From: a virus | Reading direction: 5' to 3' (one strand) | IMG/VR virus record: IMGVR_UViG_3300026533_000013 | Location: 1-32,452 of that record | Length of the DNA: 32,452 nucleotides | Part shown: piece after piece, positions 7,297-15,026 of the stretch | Layout of the letters: each line of letters opens with the position of its first letter | Numbering within the stretch: the stretch's first letter is position 1 | Translations under genes and position numbers: made by a program | Notes under the pieces: model-generated | Told to the model about the DNA's origin: nothing | Database searches by the model: none | Seen by the model: only the letters and a program-made list of their open reading frames with translations

Positions 7297-8559
7297 TTAT
7301 AAACCGGACGGCTTTTTAACGCCCCCACTCCTACCTCTTCGGGTCTGAAGCTTTTCGGTACTATATCTAAGTGAATCTATAAAGTGATTGTAGTCGTCTA
7401 TAGGTTTACCGGTTTGTCTTCCGTTTCTATCTTTCGCCCAACTGTAGTTTAAAAACTCTTTTTCTTGTTCGATTAAATGCGCATTAATAATAATCTCATA
7501 ATCTAGTAAAAAATCTATACCGGCGTTTATACTATCCGCCCCTTTTTTAGCCCCTTTTATTCGTGGGACTCCTTTAGCCTTAATACTTGCGATTGATTTC
7601 GGTTCGCTACTATCTGCGACTATTTCGTGCTTGTGTACCTTTAAATCTATAAGCTTCGTCGCTATTTGACTATTGCTCATTCCGGTATTGTAGAACCCAT
7701 CATAAACGTATATCTTTTTTTCTTTGTGGTTAATGAAGTTTTGACAAAATGCCGTAGGGTCTACAGAATAACCGAAGTCAAGCCCGTAAAACCCTTCTAA
7801 GCCTTTAATCTCTTCTTCGCGTATTAATCGCCTACTAAAATTTCCGAATACTAAGCCGTCCGCCGTTCCCCATTCTGCTAAAGCATAGATTTTATAATAG
7901 CGTGGATTTGTTAGCTTCTTCGCGTCCAAAACGTCTTTATATTCGGCGTCTATAAACTGATTGTCTAAGTAAGTAGTCTTTAAAATAAATACGTTTTTCA
8001 TTCCGCTATCGAAGAAAACTTTTTTAACCCAATTTTCGGCACTTATCGGATTGAAAGTAACTATGATTTGTTTAAAAGTTCCGGTTTCTCCACGTACTCT
8101 TAAATCTAGTTGTTCGAAGTCTTCTTGCATTAATTCGGTCGCTTCTTCTATCCAAACGCCCGTTATACCTTCGATTGATTTAAGCCGTTCTACGTCATCT
8201 AAACCCGTAAAAAGGAACTGCGACCCCGTAGGCTTATAAGTCATTGTCTTATCGGTTAAATTTATTGTAAAGTCGCTATATAAGCCCCACTTAACGATTA
8301 TATTCTTCATAAGTTCGAAGACGGAACGCTTTATAGTTCTATCGACCTTTCGGACGATTAAAAATTTATGATTAACGTGTTTCTCGTAAAGAAGACGATA
8401 CAAAAGCTTTCTAGCGACTATATGGCTTTTACCGCTACCACTTCCACCGTAAACAACTTCGTATCTTAATTCGTTATTGAATAGGGGTATATAAACGGGG
8501 CTATACTTGCGGGTATAATCTCTAAATTCTGCGAAGTCGAAAGAAGGGGCTTTACTCAT
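7297..8559 (-). CDS. terL: Terminase large subunit
   Basis: This 420-aa packaging motor ATPase/nuclease is of the PBSX/SPP1 type. The ATPase half has Walker A GGSGSGKS (38-45), Walker B VWIEEA (135-140) and the coupling motif TFNP (168-171). The nuclease half has acidic residues in GLDFGYSVDP (D261), VADSSEP (D316) and NHFIDSLRY (D395), which would bind the two metals. The N-terminus FDFAEFRDYTRKYSPVYIPL is normal and the length is full. The ATG overlaps the stop of the preceding 66-aa gene. Confidence 0.96.
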   Translation of the reverse strand: MSKAPSFDFAEFRDYTRKYSPVYIPLFNNELRYEVVYGGSGSGKSHIVARKLLYRLLYEKHVNHKFLIVRKVDRTIKRSVFELMKNIIVKWGLYSDFTINLTDKTMTYKPTGSQFLFTGLDDVERLKSIEGITGVWIEEATELMQEDFEQLDLRVRGETGTFKQIIVTFNPISAENWVKKVFFDSGMKNVFILKTTYLDNQFIDAEYKDVLDAKKLTNPRYYKIYALAEWGTADGLVFGNFSRRLIREEEIKGLEGFYGLDFGYSVDPTAFCQNFINHKEKKIYVYDGFYNTGMSNSQIATKLIDLKVHKHEIVADSSEPKSIASIKAKGVPRIKGAKKGADSINAGIDFLLDYEIIINAHLIEQEKEFLNYSWAKDRNGRQTGKPIDDYNHFIDSLRYSTEKLQTRRGRSGGVKKPSGL

Positions 8560-8752
8560 TGTCGTATTTATCTCTTATTTCTTCGGGTAGATTATCCCAT
8601 TTTTCGGCTTTATCCAATATTCTAATAAGCGCCCCGTCTTGAAAGTGTATACTTATAATCGAAGCATTTTTTATATCTGTTTTTTTTCCTTCCATTACTT
8701 CGCCTATATCTATTTCGTTTTCGTCCATTTTTATATTTATTGTTAGTTCCAT
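8552..8752 (-). CDS. Small protein between terminase subunits (66 aa)
   Basis: The 66-aa acidic product (MELTINIKMDENEIDIGEV, later HFQDGALIRILDKAEKWDNLP) has no recognisable domain. It starts 2 nt after the terminase small-subunit stop and overlaps the large-subunit ATG, so all three are co-translated. Position suggests a packaging accessory role or passive hitch-hiking; neither can be shown. Confidence 0.75.
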   Translation of the reverse strand: MELTINIKMDENEIDIGEVMEGKKTDIKNASIISIHFQDGALIRILDKAEKWDNLPEEIRDKYDNE

Positions 8753-8754
8753 TT

Positions 8755-9390
8755 TTAAAACTTCCCCTTAAAATCTTCGTCGCTATCTTTTAAAACAATA
8801 GTATTATTTATATTGTCGGTCTTCGGGGCGTGTCGTGGTGCTTCCCCTTTCGTTATCATAGCTTTGTCGTTTGCTTCTACTCCCTTCTTCATTTCGTCAT
8901 AGTCGCCAATTATTGATAAGTATTCTCTATGCTTGAATTCTACTCTTAAACGTGCGTCTAAGTCTTCCCCCGCTTCTTTTAAATCTCTCGCTTTCATAAG
9001 TATAAGAATTTCTATCGCGTCGGCGTCTGCTTTTTGTCTAAGTTCGATAATGTTTTGAAAGTTGGAAGCTAAACGGTGTGTCTTTTTTGCTTCGCTAAGT
9101 TGTTGTTGAAGGTCTGAAGCATAAACTTTTTTCGCTTCGGGTGTTTCTAAAAGTGTTTCCTTTTTTCGCAAAATCGTTTCTTTTGCTTCTAAAAGTTCGT
9201 CTTCTATTATAAGTAAGCCCACCTCTTCGCTAAGTGTTTCCTTCGTGGTTTCCTTTTGCCACCCTTTAGCCTTACTCTTCTTTGATATTTGCCCTTTAGA
9301 TATACCCGTAGCCGTTACGATTTCGCTTAAAGGTTTACCCGCTTCAAATAGTGCTTTAGCTTTCGCCCAAACTGAAGGTTTAATAGCCAT
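8755..9390 (-). CDS. terS: Terminase small subunit
   Basis: The 211-aa product opens with a helix-turn-helix of the small-terminase kind: WAKAKALFEAGKPLSEIVTA followed by TGISKGQISKKSKAKGW. The middle is a long charged helical region with ASDLQQQLSEAKKTHRLAS that could oligomerise. The C-terminus (NTIVLKDSDEDFKGKF) would contact the large subunit. It recognises phage DNA for packaging. The ATG overlaps the stop of a 29-aa ORF (TAATG). The PBSX XtmA family has this arrangement. Confidence 0.8.
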   Translation of the reverse strand: MAIKPSVWAKAKALFEAGKPLSEIVTATGISKGQISKKSKAKGWQKETTKETLSEEVGLLIIEDELLEAKETILRKKETLLETPEAKKVYASDLQQQLSEAKKTHRLASNFQNIIELRQKADADAIEILILMKARDLKEAGEDLDARLRVEFKHREYLSIIGDYDEMKKGVEANDKAMITKGEAPRHAPKTDNINNTIVLKDSDEDFKGKF

Positions 9391-9479
9391 TACTTCCCGC
9401 TTTTATTAAAGGGTATCGTGTATATTAAACGGGCTACTAAATAACCCGCTTCGTTTATACTAAATATATATTTTCTCAT
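9390..9479 (-). CDS. Tiny coupled ORF (29 aa) before terminase small subunit
   Basis: It reads MRKYIFSINEAGYLVARLIY and ends NKSGK. It starts in an ATGA overlap with the 49-aa ORF and ends in a TAATG overlap with terS. Its main value may be to carry ribosomes into terS. No domain is visible. Confidence 0.45.
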   Translation of the reverse strand: MRKYIFSINEAGYLVARLIYTIPFNKSGK

Positions 9480-9625
9480 TTTGCCCCCTTGAAGTATTCT
9501 CTAAACGTGTTTCGCCACTTTACGGATAAAATTACTCTCGCACTCTCATAGCCTAAGCCCTTGCGTATTGCTAAAGTCATTAAGGGCGAACGACGAACAC
9601 CCTTTTCCATATTGTTTTTAATCAT
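9476..9625 (-). CDS. Small basic protein (49 aa) after the cytosine methyltransferase
   Basis: The ATG at 9625 overlaps the methyltransferase stop (TAATG), and the TGA overlaps the next ATG. The basic product (MIKNNMEKGVRRSPLMTLAI, then RKGLGYESARVILSVKWRNT) has a helix-turn-helix-like spacing, RKGLGYESARVILSVKW, that could bind DNA. That is a guess from pattern alone. The overlap chain strongly supports translation. Confidence 0.6.
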   Translation of the reverse strand: MIKNNMEKGVRRSPLMTLAIRKGLGYESARVILSVKWRNTFREYFKGAK

Positions 9626-10602
9626 TATATAGCCCTTCTACAACACGGACATACTTTAACACCTATAGACTTTATTAAGTGGGCTATAACGTCTATAGTG
9701 AAGCCATTCCCTAACATTCTGAATCGTTGCGTATTACTTACCCCTTCCGTGTACCCTTCCGGCACGGTCTGAAGTCGTTCCCATTCCGTAGGCGTTAATC
9801 TTCTAATAGTTCCGCCCTTCATTCCTAAAGTAAAAGAGTTTCCCGCCCGAAGGGTCGGCGATTTTTTTAGCCCTACTTTGTTGTCTTGAAAACCGCTCGT
9901 ACATTCACAAACGAATATCTTCTTATCTGAAGTAATTATTCTATCGTAGTCCCGAACTATGTTTTTTCGTACGCACTCTTTAAACGGCTCTATATGCTCT
10001 TTATACTCTAAGTCGTCCATTATGTCGGGTAAACTGATTTCTTTGTCTTTAAGGCTATCCCCTTGCGGTATATTCGTCCAAAACATACGGGCGCGGTTTT
10101 GTCCGCTAACTAAGTCACTATTTATCTCTATAGGTTCGACCCCTATAGCTTCAGAAAGAATATCTTTCCACTTTTTAGCCATTTTGACATTTTCTAAAAG
10201 GAAGTATTCGGGCTTCACTTCTTTTAATATTCGTATATACTCCCAAAAGAGATAAGATTGTCCTTTAAACTCGAATCCTTCCGCTTTTAGTTCTAAATAC
10301 TGCTTTAGTGTCGTTATCTCTATTTCGCACGTCGAAGTCATTCCCTTACGTGTACCGCCGAAGCTGAAGTTTTGGCACGGGCTACCGCCTATAAGTAAAT
10401 CTATTTGTTCGGGGATTTCTTCGTGTCCTATTTCTGTAACACTTCCTAAGCGGTGCGGGGTGTCTTGCGGGTAGTTCTTATCTGCTATTTTAATCGCATA
10501 TTTATCTATCTCGCTACTGTAATATCTATCTACCTTCAGTTCGGCACGGTCTAGCGCAATACGTGCGCCACTCATACCGTCGAATAAGCTTAATACATTC
10601 AT
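9625..10602 (-). CDS. DNA (cytosine-5-)-methyltransferase
   Basis: The 325-aa product carries the ordered motifs of C5 methyltransferases: motif I LSLFDGMSGARIAL (4-17), catalytic SPCQNFSF with Cys76, ENV (137-139), QNRARMFW (168-175), and near the C-terminus RRLTPTEWERLQ and GNGFTIDVIAHL. It ends in CPCCRRAI, a possible metal-binding tail. No cognate restriction enzyme is next to it, so it is an orphan phage enzyme, probably marking phage DNA against host restriction or regulating packaging. It has its own GTATATAC element and AAACAAAAGGTT ribosome box upstream. The target sequence cannot be read from the gene. Confidence 0.95.
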   Translation of the reverse strand: MNVLSLFDGMSGARIALDRAELKVDRYYSSEIDKYAIKIADKNYPQDTPHRLGSVTEIGHEEIPEQIDLLIGGSPCQNFSFGGTRKGMTSTCEIEITTLKQYLELKAEGFEFKGQSYLFWEYIRILKEVKPEYFLLENVKMAKKWKDILSEAIGVEPIEINSDLVSGQNRARMFWTNIPQGDSLKDKEISLPDIMDDLEYKEHIEPFKECVRKNIVRDYDRIITSDKKIFVCECTSGFQDNKVGLKKSPTLRAGNSFTLGMKGGTIRRLTPTEWERLQTVPEGYTEGVSNTQRFRMLGNGFTIDVIAHLIKSIGVKVCPCCRRAI

Positions 10603-10630
10603 TTTATAACCTTTTGTTTAATGTTTGTAA

Positions 10631-10638
10631 GTATATAC
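10631..10638 (-). promoter_or_regulatory. GTATATAC element upstream of the methyltransferase
   Basis: AAAGTATATACTTACA on the coding strand, 28 bases from the ATG. TATACT would be the -10, placing the mRNA start just before the AAACAAAAGGTT ribosome box. Confidence 0.6.
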
Positions 10639-10647
10639 TTTTATCAC

Positions 10648-11163
10648 TTAAAACGGAATTTCGTCTTCGTCTATATCTATTTCCGGAACACTATTCGGGG
10701 GCGGTGTTGGTCTTCCGTTTTTGTCTTTGTAGACGGTCGGGGCTTGTTGTCCATAAGTTCCCGTCGATTGTCTATCGTTGCGGGATTGATACTGTTGCGG
10801 TTCGTTTTGTTGTGCCGGTTGTTGTTGTCCTTGATTATCGCCTTTCGTGTCTAGCATTTGCATAGACTCGACCGCTACACTATGTTTACTTCTTTTTTGT
10901 CCGTTATTATCTACCCATTGTTCGAAGACTATACGCCCTTCTACTAAAACCTTACTTCCTTTTCGAAGATACTGATTTGCTACTTCGCCACTTCTTCCGA
11001 AGAAAGTTATATCTATAAAACAAACTTCCTCTTTCTTTTCGCCGTTGCTTGTAAACTTTCTCGAAGTCGCTATAGCCGTCTTTGCGATAGCCGTTCCGCC
11101 TTGCGTGTATCTTAGTTCTATATCGCGGGTTAAATTCCCGACTAAAATTACTTTATTGAACAT
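10648..11163 (-). CDS. ssb: Single-stranded DNA-binding protein
   Basis: I start this at MFNKVILVGNLTRDIELRY (ATG 11163), not at an upstream in-frame ATG at 11205. It has a strong AAGGA site, and bacterial SSBs begin this way. The 171-aa product has the OB fold (residues 1 to about 105, with VCFIDITFFGRSGE and YLRKGSKVLVEGRI), then a Q/N-rich linker, and ends EIDIDEDEIPF, the acidic tip that docks partner repair proteins. It protects single strands during replication and recombination with the exonuclease and Bet protein upstream in the same block. Confidence 0.95.
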   Translation of the reverse strand: MFNKVILVGNLTRDIELRYTQGGTAIAKTAIATSRKFTSNGEKKEEVCFIDITFFGRSGEVANQYLRKGSKVLVEGRIVFEQWVDNNGQKRSKHSVAVESMQMLDTKGDNQGQQQPAQQNEPQQYQSRNDRQSTGTYGQQAPTVYKDKNGRPTPPPNSVPEIDIDEDEIPF

Positions 11164-11350
11164 TGTCTTCCTTTTCCTTAAGGTCTTCTTTTTTAATCGT
11201 ATCATTTACAATTAACAATATACGTAAATACTTCTTTTCGCTTTCTACGTATCTATTCCATAGTCTATTATATTCTCGACCTATTAAAACCAAAGATATA
11301 AACATAAAGACGTTACTTATGGCTATAGCCGTTAAAATGCTTTCTACCAT
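11153..11350 (-). CDS. Small single-pass membrane protein (65 aa)
   Basis: The product has one hydrophobic segment, residues about 5-24 (ILTAIAISNVFMFISLVLIG), then a charged helix EYNRLWNRYVESEKKYLR and a K/E-rich tail. It overlaps the ATG of ssb by 11 nt and the stop of the preceding gene. No lysis gene is recognisable elsewhere, so this is one candidate for a holin-like function. The location among DNA-recombination genes argues against that. Function unknown. Confidence 0.75.
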   Translation of the reverse strand: MVESILTAIAISNVFMFISLVLIGREYNRLWNRYVESEKKYLRILLIVNDTIKKEDLKEKEDNVQ

Positions 11351-11580
11351 TAATTAGCCCTTACTATATGCTTATTGTTTACTAGAAGCTTTTTAACTTC
11401 CTTCAGTATATTAGCCTTATCTACTCCGGTTTGTTCGCTTAGTTTGCTCACTAAAGCCCCTATAGCTATAATCATATCTTCGGCGTATATATTCGGGTTT
11501 GCGAAGTCGATATTAATCGTTTCGCTTTCGCCCCGTTGGTCTACTTTTGTGACCCATTCTAAAACTATTGCTTTTTTCAT
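11350..11580 (-). CDS. Unknown phage protein (76 aa)
   Basis: I choose the ATG at 11580 (MKKAIVLEWVTKVDQRGES) because GGAGGTTATAAA stands directly upstream and the ATG overlaps the previous stop (ATGA). An upstream in-frame ATG at 11637 would overlap the preceding gene by 60 nt. The C-terminal half, LSEQTGVDKANILKEVKKLL, looks like a helix-turn-helix or winged-helix fragment. No family recognised. Confidence 0.7.
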   Translation of the reverse strand: MKKAIVLEWVTKVDQRGESETINIDFANPNIYAEDMIIAIGALVSKLSEQTGVDKANILKEVKKLLVNNKHIVRAN

Positions 11581-11819
11581 TTTATAACCTCCATAATTTC
11601 CCACTCTAAAGATAAATCTAAAGTATTCGTTATCCACGTTTTACCGTCTTCAAAACTCATAAAATCGCGTAGATATTTAGTATCGTTTTTCTTGTTTTTG
11701 ATAAGATACTTTTTCATCTTTAAAACTTCTTCCGCTTCGCTAACCGGTAGGCGTCCGCCGTTCCGATTGTAAGCACGTTCTAAGCTATCGTTTGACTTTA
11801 AACCGCTGAAGTCTTCCAT
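11577..11819 (-). CDS. Unknown phage protein (80 aa)
   Basis: The 80-aa charged product begins MEDFSGLKSNDSLERAYNRN and contains WITNTLDLSLEWEIMEVIK at its end. Start and stop both touch neighbours (stop of this gene overlaps the next ATG), which supports it as part of one polycistronic mRNA. No domain is recognisable. Confidence 0.7.
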   Translation of the reverse strand: MEDFSGLKSNDSLERAYNRNGGRLPVSEAEEVLKMKKYLIKNKKNDTKYLRDFMSFEDGKTWITNTLDLSLEWEIMEVIK

Positions 11820-12056
11820 CTACTCCCCTTTATCTAAATAGTGCGCATAGTTGCGACGTGGTGTTACACCGTCGCCGTTTACTGCTGAATTCCCCGTTAC
11901 ATAAACTAAACCATCTTGAAGAAGTCGAACCGCCGAACGGTGTGTTTCGTGTATCTTTTGGAAGTTTGTTTTAAACGTGCTTATGTCGCTTTCGTCGAAG
12001 CCGTGTATAACTTGTGTCACATAAGGAACACCGGCTTTTAATTCGTATATTAACAT
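11820..12056 (-). CDS. Unknown phage protein (78 aa)
   Basis: The 78-aa product (MLIYELKAGVPYVTQVIHGF, later LQDGLVYVTGNSAVNG) appears beta-rich in its C-terminal half. The ATG follows the stop of the 41-aa ORF without a gap, and the stop abuts the next gene, so it is co-translated with both. No family recognised. Confidence 0.7.
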   Translation of the reverse strand: MLIYELKAGVPYVTQVIHGFDESDISTFKTNFQKIHETHRSAVRLLQDGLVYVTGNSAVNGDGVTPRRNYAHYLDKGE

Positions 12057-12182
12057 TTATACTACCGCCTTTAAAGCTATTTTGATTTCGCGCACTATTT
12101 GCGCCCCTTGCGATACTGTTAAAGAAGGGTTTTTAAGTAAAACTAATTGAATTATTTTCCATACCGTCCCGCCGTAAATCAT
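12057..12182 (-). CDS. Small protein (41 aa) in the recombination block
   Basis: The ATG at 12182 overlaps the preceding TAA (TAATG), and the stop is immediately followed by the next ATG. The product (MIYGGTVWKIIQLVLLKNPS, then LTVSQGAQIVREIKIALKAV) has two short helices with SLTVSQGAQIVREIK resembling a DNA-binding helix pair. No known family. Confidence 0.55.
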   Translation of the reverse strand: MIYGGTVWKIIQLVLLKNPSLTVSQGAQIVREIKIALKAVV

Positions 12183-12517
12183 TACTTCGCACCGTTGCAA
12201 TAGTTATATAAATTAATATACGGTTTACTGTTTGTGTCTGAATAGCATTTAACCGTATATTCGCCGTTATCGTGCATAAACATAACTAAGATTAAATCAA
12301 GTGATAAAGGGCGAAGAATAAAGCCTACTTCTATCCCGCTTTCTATTGCATAGTCGCTTTTTGGAATAAATTTATCGTTTTGTGTTTTTTGTACTTCGTC
12401 GATAATCTTTCTTCCTTCCATAGTTGAAAGTTTTAAGTCTGCTAAGTCTAACATTACCTCGATAACGTCACCTTCTATAGCTAAGTCCGTTCTACTGTTT
12501 GCGATTGATACTTTCAT
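12182..12517 (-). CDS. Unknown phage protein (111 aa), first of a sub-operon
   Basis: The 111-aa product begins MKVSIANSRTDLAIEGDVIE and ends NLYNYCNGAK. It mixes helices and strands and has no recognisable motif. It has its own GTATATAC element 28 bases upstream of the ATG and an AAACAAAAGGTT ribosome box, so it heads a small transcription unit leading to ssb. Confidence 0.75.
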   Translation of the reverse strand: MKVSIANSRTDLAIEGDVIEVMLDLADLKLSTMEGRKIIDEVQKTQNDKFIPKSDYAIESGIEVGFILRPLSLDLILVMFMHDNGEYTVKCYSDTNSKPYINLYNYCNGAK

Positions 12518-12544
12518 AATAAACCTTTTGTTTGATGTTTAAAA

Positions 12545-12552
12545 GTATATAC
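12545..12552 (-). promoter_or_regulatory. GTATATAC element upstream of the 111-aa gene
   Basis: AAAGGTATATACTTTTAA on the coding strand. Farther upstream (12575-12600) is the AT-rich ATAAGATAATATAAGA pattern also seen ahead of the Bet gene. Confidence 0.6.
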
Positions 12553-12600
12553 CTTTATATATTAAAAGAAGCTTTAATCTTATATTATCTTATAATATCT

Positions 12601-12819
12601 TTAGTCTATAAGTTTACCTTGCTTTTTGTGAAGTCGTGGTTTTCTTCTTTGTTCTTTTATGTAACCTAAGACGGCTATCTCTAAGAAGTCGTTAAAACTC
12701 TTAACTTCCGTATCTTCGGCGATAAACTTCATAGCTTCCGCCTTTACTGAAGGACGCATTTTGTAGCTTCCTAAAACCTTCTTTTCTTTTACGTTTGATT
12801 TTCTTGTTTTCTTATCCAT
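12601..12819 (-). CDS. Probable ribbon-helix-helix DNA-binding protein (72 aa)
   Basis: The small basic product has the layout of a ribbon-helix-helix regulator: a basic tail (MDKKTRKSNVKEKK), a strand VLGSYKMRP, helix SVKAEAMKFIAED, turn, then helix SFNDFLEIAVLGYIKEQ and a basic end. Dimers of such proteins bind palindromic operators. The GTATATAC palindrome that recurs here is an attractive target, but nothing in the sequence proves it. The ATG abuts the stop of the DUF1351 gene upstream. The alternative is a partition-like accessory protein. Confidence 0.65.
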   Translation of the reverse strand: MDKKTRKSNVKEKKVLGSYKMRPSVKAEAMKFIAEDTEVKSFNDFLEIAVLGYIKEQRRKPRLHKKQGKLID

Positions 12820-12820
12820 C

Positions 12821-13696
12821 TTATCCCCTTATCGTTATTTTGCTTAGTTCCGGAATACCGGCGTTTGATAATAGTTCTCTCATTTTCAAAAGAACCTTAT
12901 CTTCTTGCGCACTTTCTCGCACTAAGATATTAAAGCTTATATCTATCGTTAAAAGCTTCTTTCCTTCCGGTGTGGGTATTTTATCTTCTATAGGTGCTTC
13001 TTGCTCTTTAAGCGGTGTTTCTGTTGGTCTTGTAAAGCTATCTATTAACTCACCTACGAAGCTTTCTTTAGCTTCGTCTATCTTCTTATCGGCTTCGGCT
13101 CTTATGTCTCTTTCGCGTTGTTCTGCTACTCTTTTATTTACTTCAGCTTCTAACCGTAGGGCTTCTTTTTCGGCGTCGGCTTCGTCTAACTTTTGTTTTT
13201 GCTTTGCACTCGCGACACGGGCTACTATTTCGTCGTTTACTTTCTTAGTTAATGCCCCGCTTTTAGTAACACTTCCTAAGAGGATTAAATCACTAAAGTT
13301 TACACCGTAATAGTCTTCGCTTAAATCTTGAATTATATATTCGTCTAACTCTTTGACTACGATAAGGTCGTTAATGTCTTGAAGAACTTCATCTTCGAAG
13401 ATTTTCACTTGCGAAAGTATCTTCGTTCGTCCGCCTTGAACTATGTCGTTTAGTTCTGCGATTTGTCTTTTAAACTCTTTCGCCGGTGCTTCAAGTATTG
13501 CTAATTGCTTTTTCTTGATGTCATTAATTCCCTTCGATACTGAATTAAGTTCGGTCGCTAACTTCTTCGCGTCTTTAACCTTTTCTTCGGTTACTTTTAT
13601 GTCGTACTTCGATACTTCGATACTTAAATAAGCGTGAAGGTCTTCGAAGTTCGCCGTTACTGTTGCGGGGGTTATGTTTACTATTAAATCTTTCAT
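12821..13696 (-). CDS. DUF1351 family recombination-associated protein
   Basis: The 291-aa product starts MKDLIVNITPATVTANFEDL and runs through ELNSVSKGINDIKKKQLAIL, features of DUF1351 proteins that sit beside phage annealing proteins. Residues about 175-220 form a long charged coiled coil (AKQKQKLDEADAEKEALRLE). The C-terminal 50 residues, with LLTIDISFNILVRESAQEDK, look like a separate small fold. It lies directly between Bet/RecT and the ribbon-helix-helix gene. The role in recombination is not known for the family. Confidence 0.82.
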   Translation of the reverse strand: MKDLIVNITPATVTANFEDLHAYLSIEVSKYDIKVTEEKVKDAKKLATELNSVSKGINDIKKKQLAILEAPAKEFKRQIAELNDIVQGGRTKILSQVKIFEDEVLQDINDLIVVKELDEYIIQDLSEDYYGVNFSDLILLGSVTKSGALTKKVNDEIVARVASAKQKQKLDEADAEKEALRLEAEVNKRVAEQRERDIRAEADKKIDEAKESFVGELIDSFTRPTETPLKEQEAPIEDKIPTPEGKKLLTIDISFNILVRESAQEDKVLLKMRELLSNAGIPELSKITIRG

Positions 13697-13706
13697 TGTT
13701 TAGCCT

Positions 13707-14468
13707 TTATACGTCTATTTCTAAAACGCCTTGATTAACGTTTTCGGGTTGGTCTTCCGGTTCTAAATAAGCCGGTGCTTCCACGTCTACATTTTCTAAA
13801 AGGTCGTCCGTAACCTCTCCCGTTACGATATTAACGTTTTGGTTGCTCATATCTTTAGTAATTAAAGCCGTCACGTCGTCGCTATGCTCTTTTTGTGGTT
13901 CGGGTGTGTCTATTGTCGGGTTTATGTCGTTTAACTCTTCTTCGGCATATATACCGCTTACGTTAAAGGCTTTTCTTAGTGCTTGACTTTCTGCGACCTT
14001 CTTTAACATTGTCGCGCCCTTTTCCTTCCAAAACTTAGTAAGTTCGCCTTGATTTGTTTTTCCGGCGTATTCTTTAAAGGCTACCTCAACTATAAAGGGT
14101 CTTTCGGTGTCCGTTCTAAATACGCTACAGATAGCCACTAAATCACGTTCTTCTATCCATTCCCCACCCTTGAAGGTTGGAACTTGCTTAATAGTCGTCT
14201 TTGTTTCTATCCCGCCGAATTTACCGCTTTTGTGTGCGATTGTTAAGAAGCCGTCACGCCCTACCATCGGACTAACTTTTTCTATCCATTGATTATTGAC
14301 TTTCGCTTTTCTACCTACAAAATAAATCTGATTTAGTAGGGGGTTTAATCCGAATTGATTAGCTATAGACATGCAAAAGCGCATATCTTCCGTACTTGCA
14401 TTTTGTGGAAAAAAGTTGTTCTTAATAACCTTCTTTTCGTTTTCTGTTAATTGTAGTTCGTTAGCCAT
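13707..14468 (-). CDS. bet: Single-strand annealing recombinase, Bet/RecT family
   Basis: The 253-aa product shows the Bet signature: NASTEDMRFCMSIANQFGLN, then PLLNQIYFVGRK, SPMVGRDGFLTIAHKSG, ERDLVAICSVFR and FWKEKGATMLKKVAESQALR followed by KAFNVSGIYAEEE. The last 70 residues are acidic and disordered. It anneals complementary single strands made by a 5'-3' exonuclease, here the PDDEXK gene at 15984-16805, and works with the SSB. It has its own GTATATAC element and AAACAAAAGGTT box, so it is probably transcribed separately from the small genes before it. Confidence 0.93.
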   Translation of the reverse strand: MANELQLTENEKKVIKNNFFPQNASTEDMRFCMSIANQFGLNPLLNQIYFVGRKAKVNNQWIEKVSPMVGRDGFLTIAHKSGKFGGIETKTTIKQVPTFKGGEWIEERDLVAICSVFRTDTERPFIVEVAFKEYAGKTNQGELTKFWKEKGATMLKKVAESQALRKAFNVSGIYAEEELNDINPTIDTPEPQKEHSDDVTALITKDMSNQNVNIVTGEVTDDLLENVDVEAPAYLEPEDQPENVNQGVLEIDV

Positions 14469-14495
14469 TTTAAAACCTTTTGTTTATTTTTGTAA

Positions 14496-14503
14496 GTATA
14501 TAC
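14496..14503 (-). promoter_or_regulatory. GTATATAC element upstream of Bet/RecT
   Basis: AGAAAGTATATACTTACA on the coding strand, 27 bases from the ATG, with TTTAAGCTT and ATAAGATAATATAAGA blocks farther upstream. Confidence 0.6.
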
Positions 14504-14546
14504 TTTCTAAGCTTAAATTGTCTTATATTATCTTATAAGATAGAAG

Positions 14547-14564
14547 AAGCGGTTCGAACCGCTT
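14547..14564 (-). terminator. 18-bp perfect palindrome after the 72-aa gene
   Basis: AAGCGGTTCGAACCGCTT starts inside the stop region of the preceding gene and is followed on the coding strand by CTTCTATCTT. The stem is strong but the U-run is poor. It separates the small-gene group from the Bet transcription unit, so a terminator is likely, though a protein-binding site is also possible. Confidence 0.5.
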
Positions 14565-14781
14565 ATACTTTTTTGAATATATATATTTTCTTTAAAGCGT
14601 CCATAGCGTCGTTAATCCCTTGAAGGTATAAGTCGGCTTCTTTGCTTCCTTGAAAAGTTTCTTCGTCCCCGTCGTTTATCATTATTGCTATAGGGTTTCT
14701 TCTATTAACTTCATAAACTTTGATTTGAACGCCTTCGGTTTGGATTGCTCTCGCTCTTTTTTTTAAGTAGTTGATATTCAT
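14563..14781 (-). CDS. Unknown phage protein (72 aa)
   Basis: I use the ATG at 14781 (MNINYLKKRARAIQTEG), which overlaps the preceding stop as TAATG and has AAAGGGT upstream. A start at 14823 would overlap that gene by 43 nt. The product is mixed alpha/beta (VQIKVYEVNRRNPIAIMIND, later GINDAMDALKKIYIF). No family recognised. A palindromic hairpin follows its stop. Confidence 0.7.
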   Translation of the reverse strand: MNINYLKKRARAIQTEGVQIKVYEVNRRNPIAIMINDGDEETFQGSKEADLYLQGINDAMDALKKIYIFKKV

Positions 14782-15026
14782 TACATACCCTTTATAGATT
14801 GTATTGCACCGTAAGGGGGACAAAGTTTGTCGAAGCCGTTACTATCTTTTTCAAGTCCGAAAAAGCTACCGTCGCTAAGTCTTACTACCATTTGAAATTT
14901 ACCGTCTTCAGTATCATAAAGTAAACCGTCGAAGTCTAAAACTTCTTTTCTTAGTGAAGGCGTTTTAAGTGAAGTAAAAACTTTTCGCATACCGTTGTCG
15001 ATTTGTTGTTTAGTGTAAGTTTTCAT
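14781..15026 (-). CDS. Unknown phage protein (81 aa)
   Basis: Starts MKTYTKQQIDNGMRKVFTSL and contains VVRLSDGSFFGLEKDSNGFD. It ends in a TAATG overlap with the 72-aa gene and starts 2 nt after the 88-aa gene. A helical N-terminus and beta C-terminus are plausible; no domain is recognised. Confidence 0.7.
   Translation of the reverse strand: MKTYTKQQIDNGMRKVFTSLKTPSLRKEVLDFDGLLYDTEDGKFQMVVRLSDGSFFGLEKDSNGFDKLCPPYGAIQSIKGM

Noticed and set aside
10648-11205. Longer ssb start at 11205
   Set aside because: Would add 14 basic residues overlapping the membrane-protein gene; the ATG at 11163 has a strong ribosome site and the conserved SSB N-terminus. Similar reasoning moved starts at 11637, 14823 and 19373.
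12795-13310. 171-aa plus-strand ORF
   Set aside because: Lies opposite the DUF1351 gene; Ser/Phe/Leu-rich composition is typical of an antisense frame. Other plus-strand ORFs over 60 aa were rejected for the same reason.
14547-14564. GGTTCGAACC resembling a tRNA T-arm
   Set aside because: It is part of an 18-bp perfect palindrome with no acceptor, D or anticodon arm nearby. No tRNA was found in the window.
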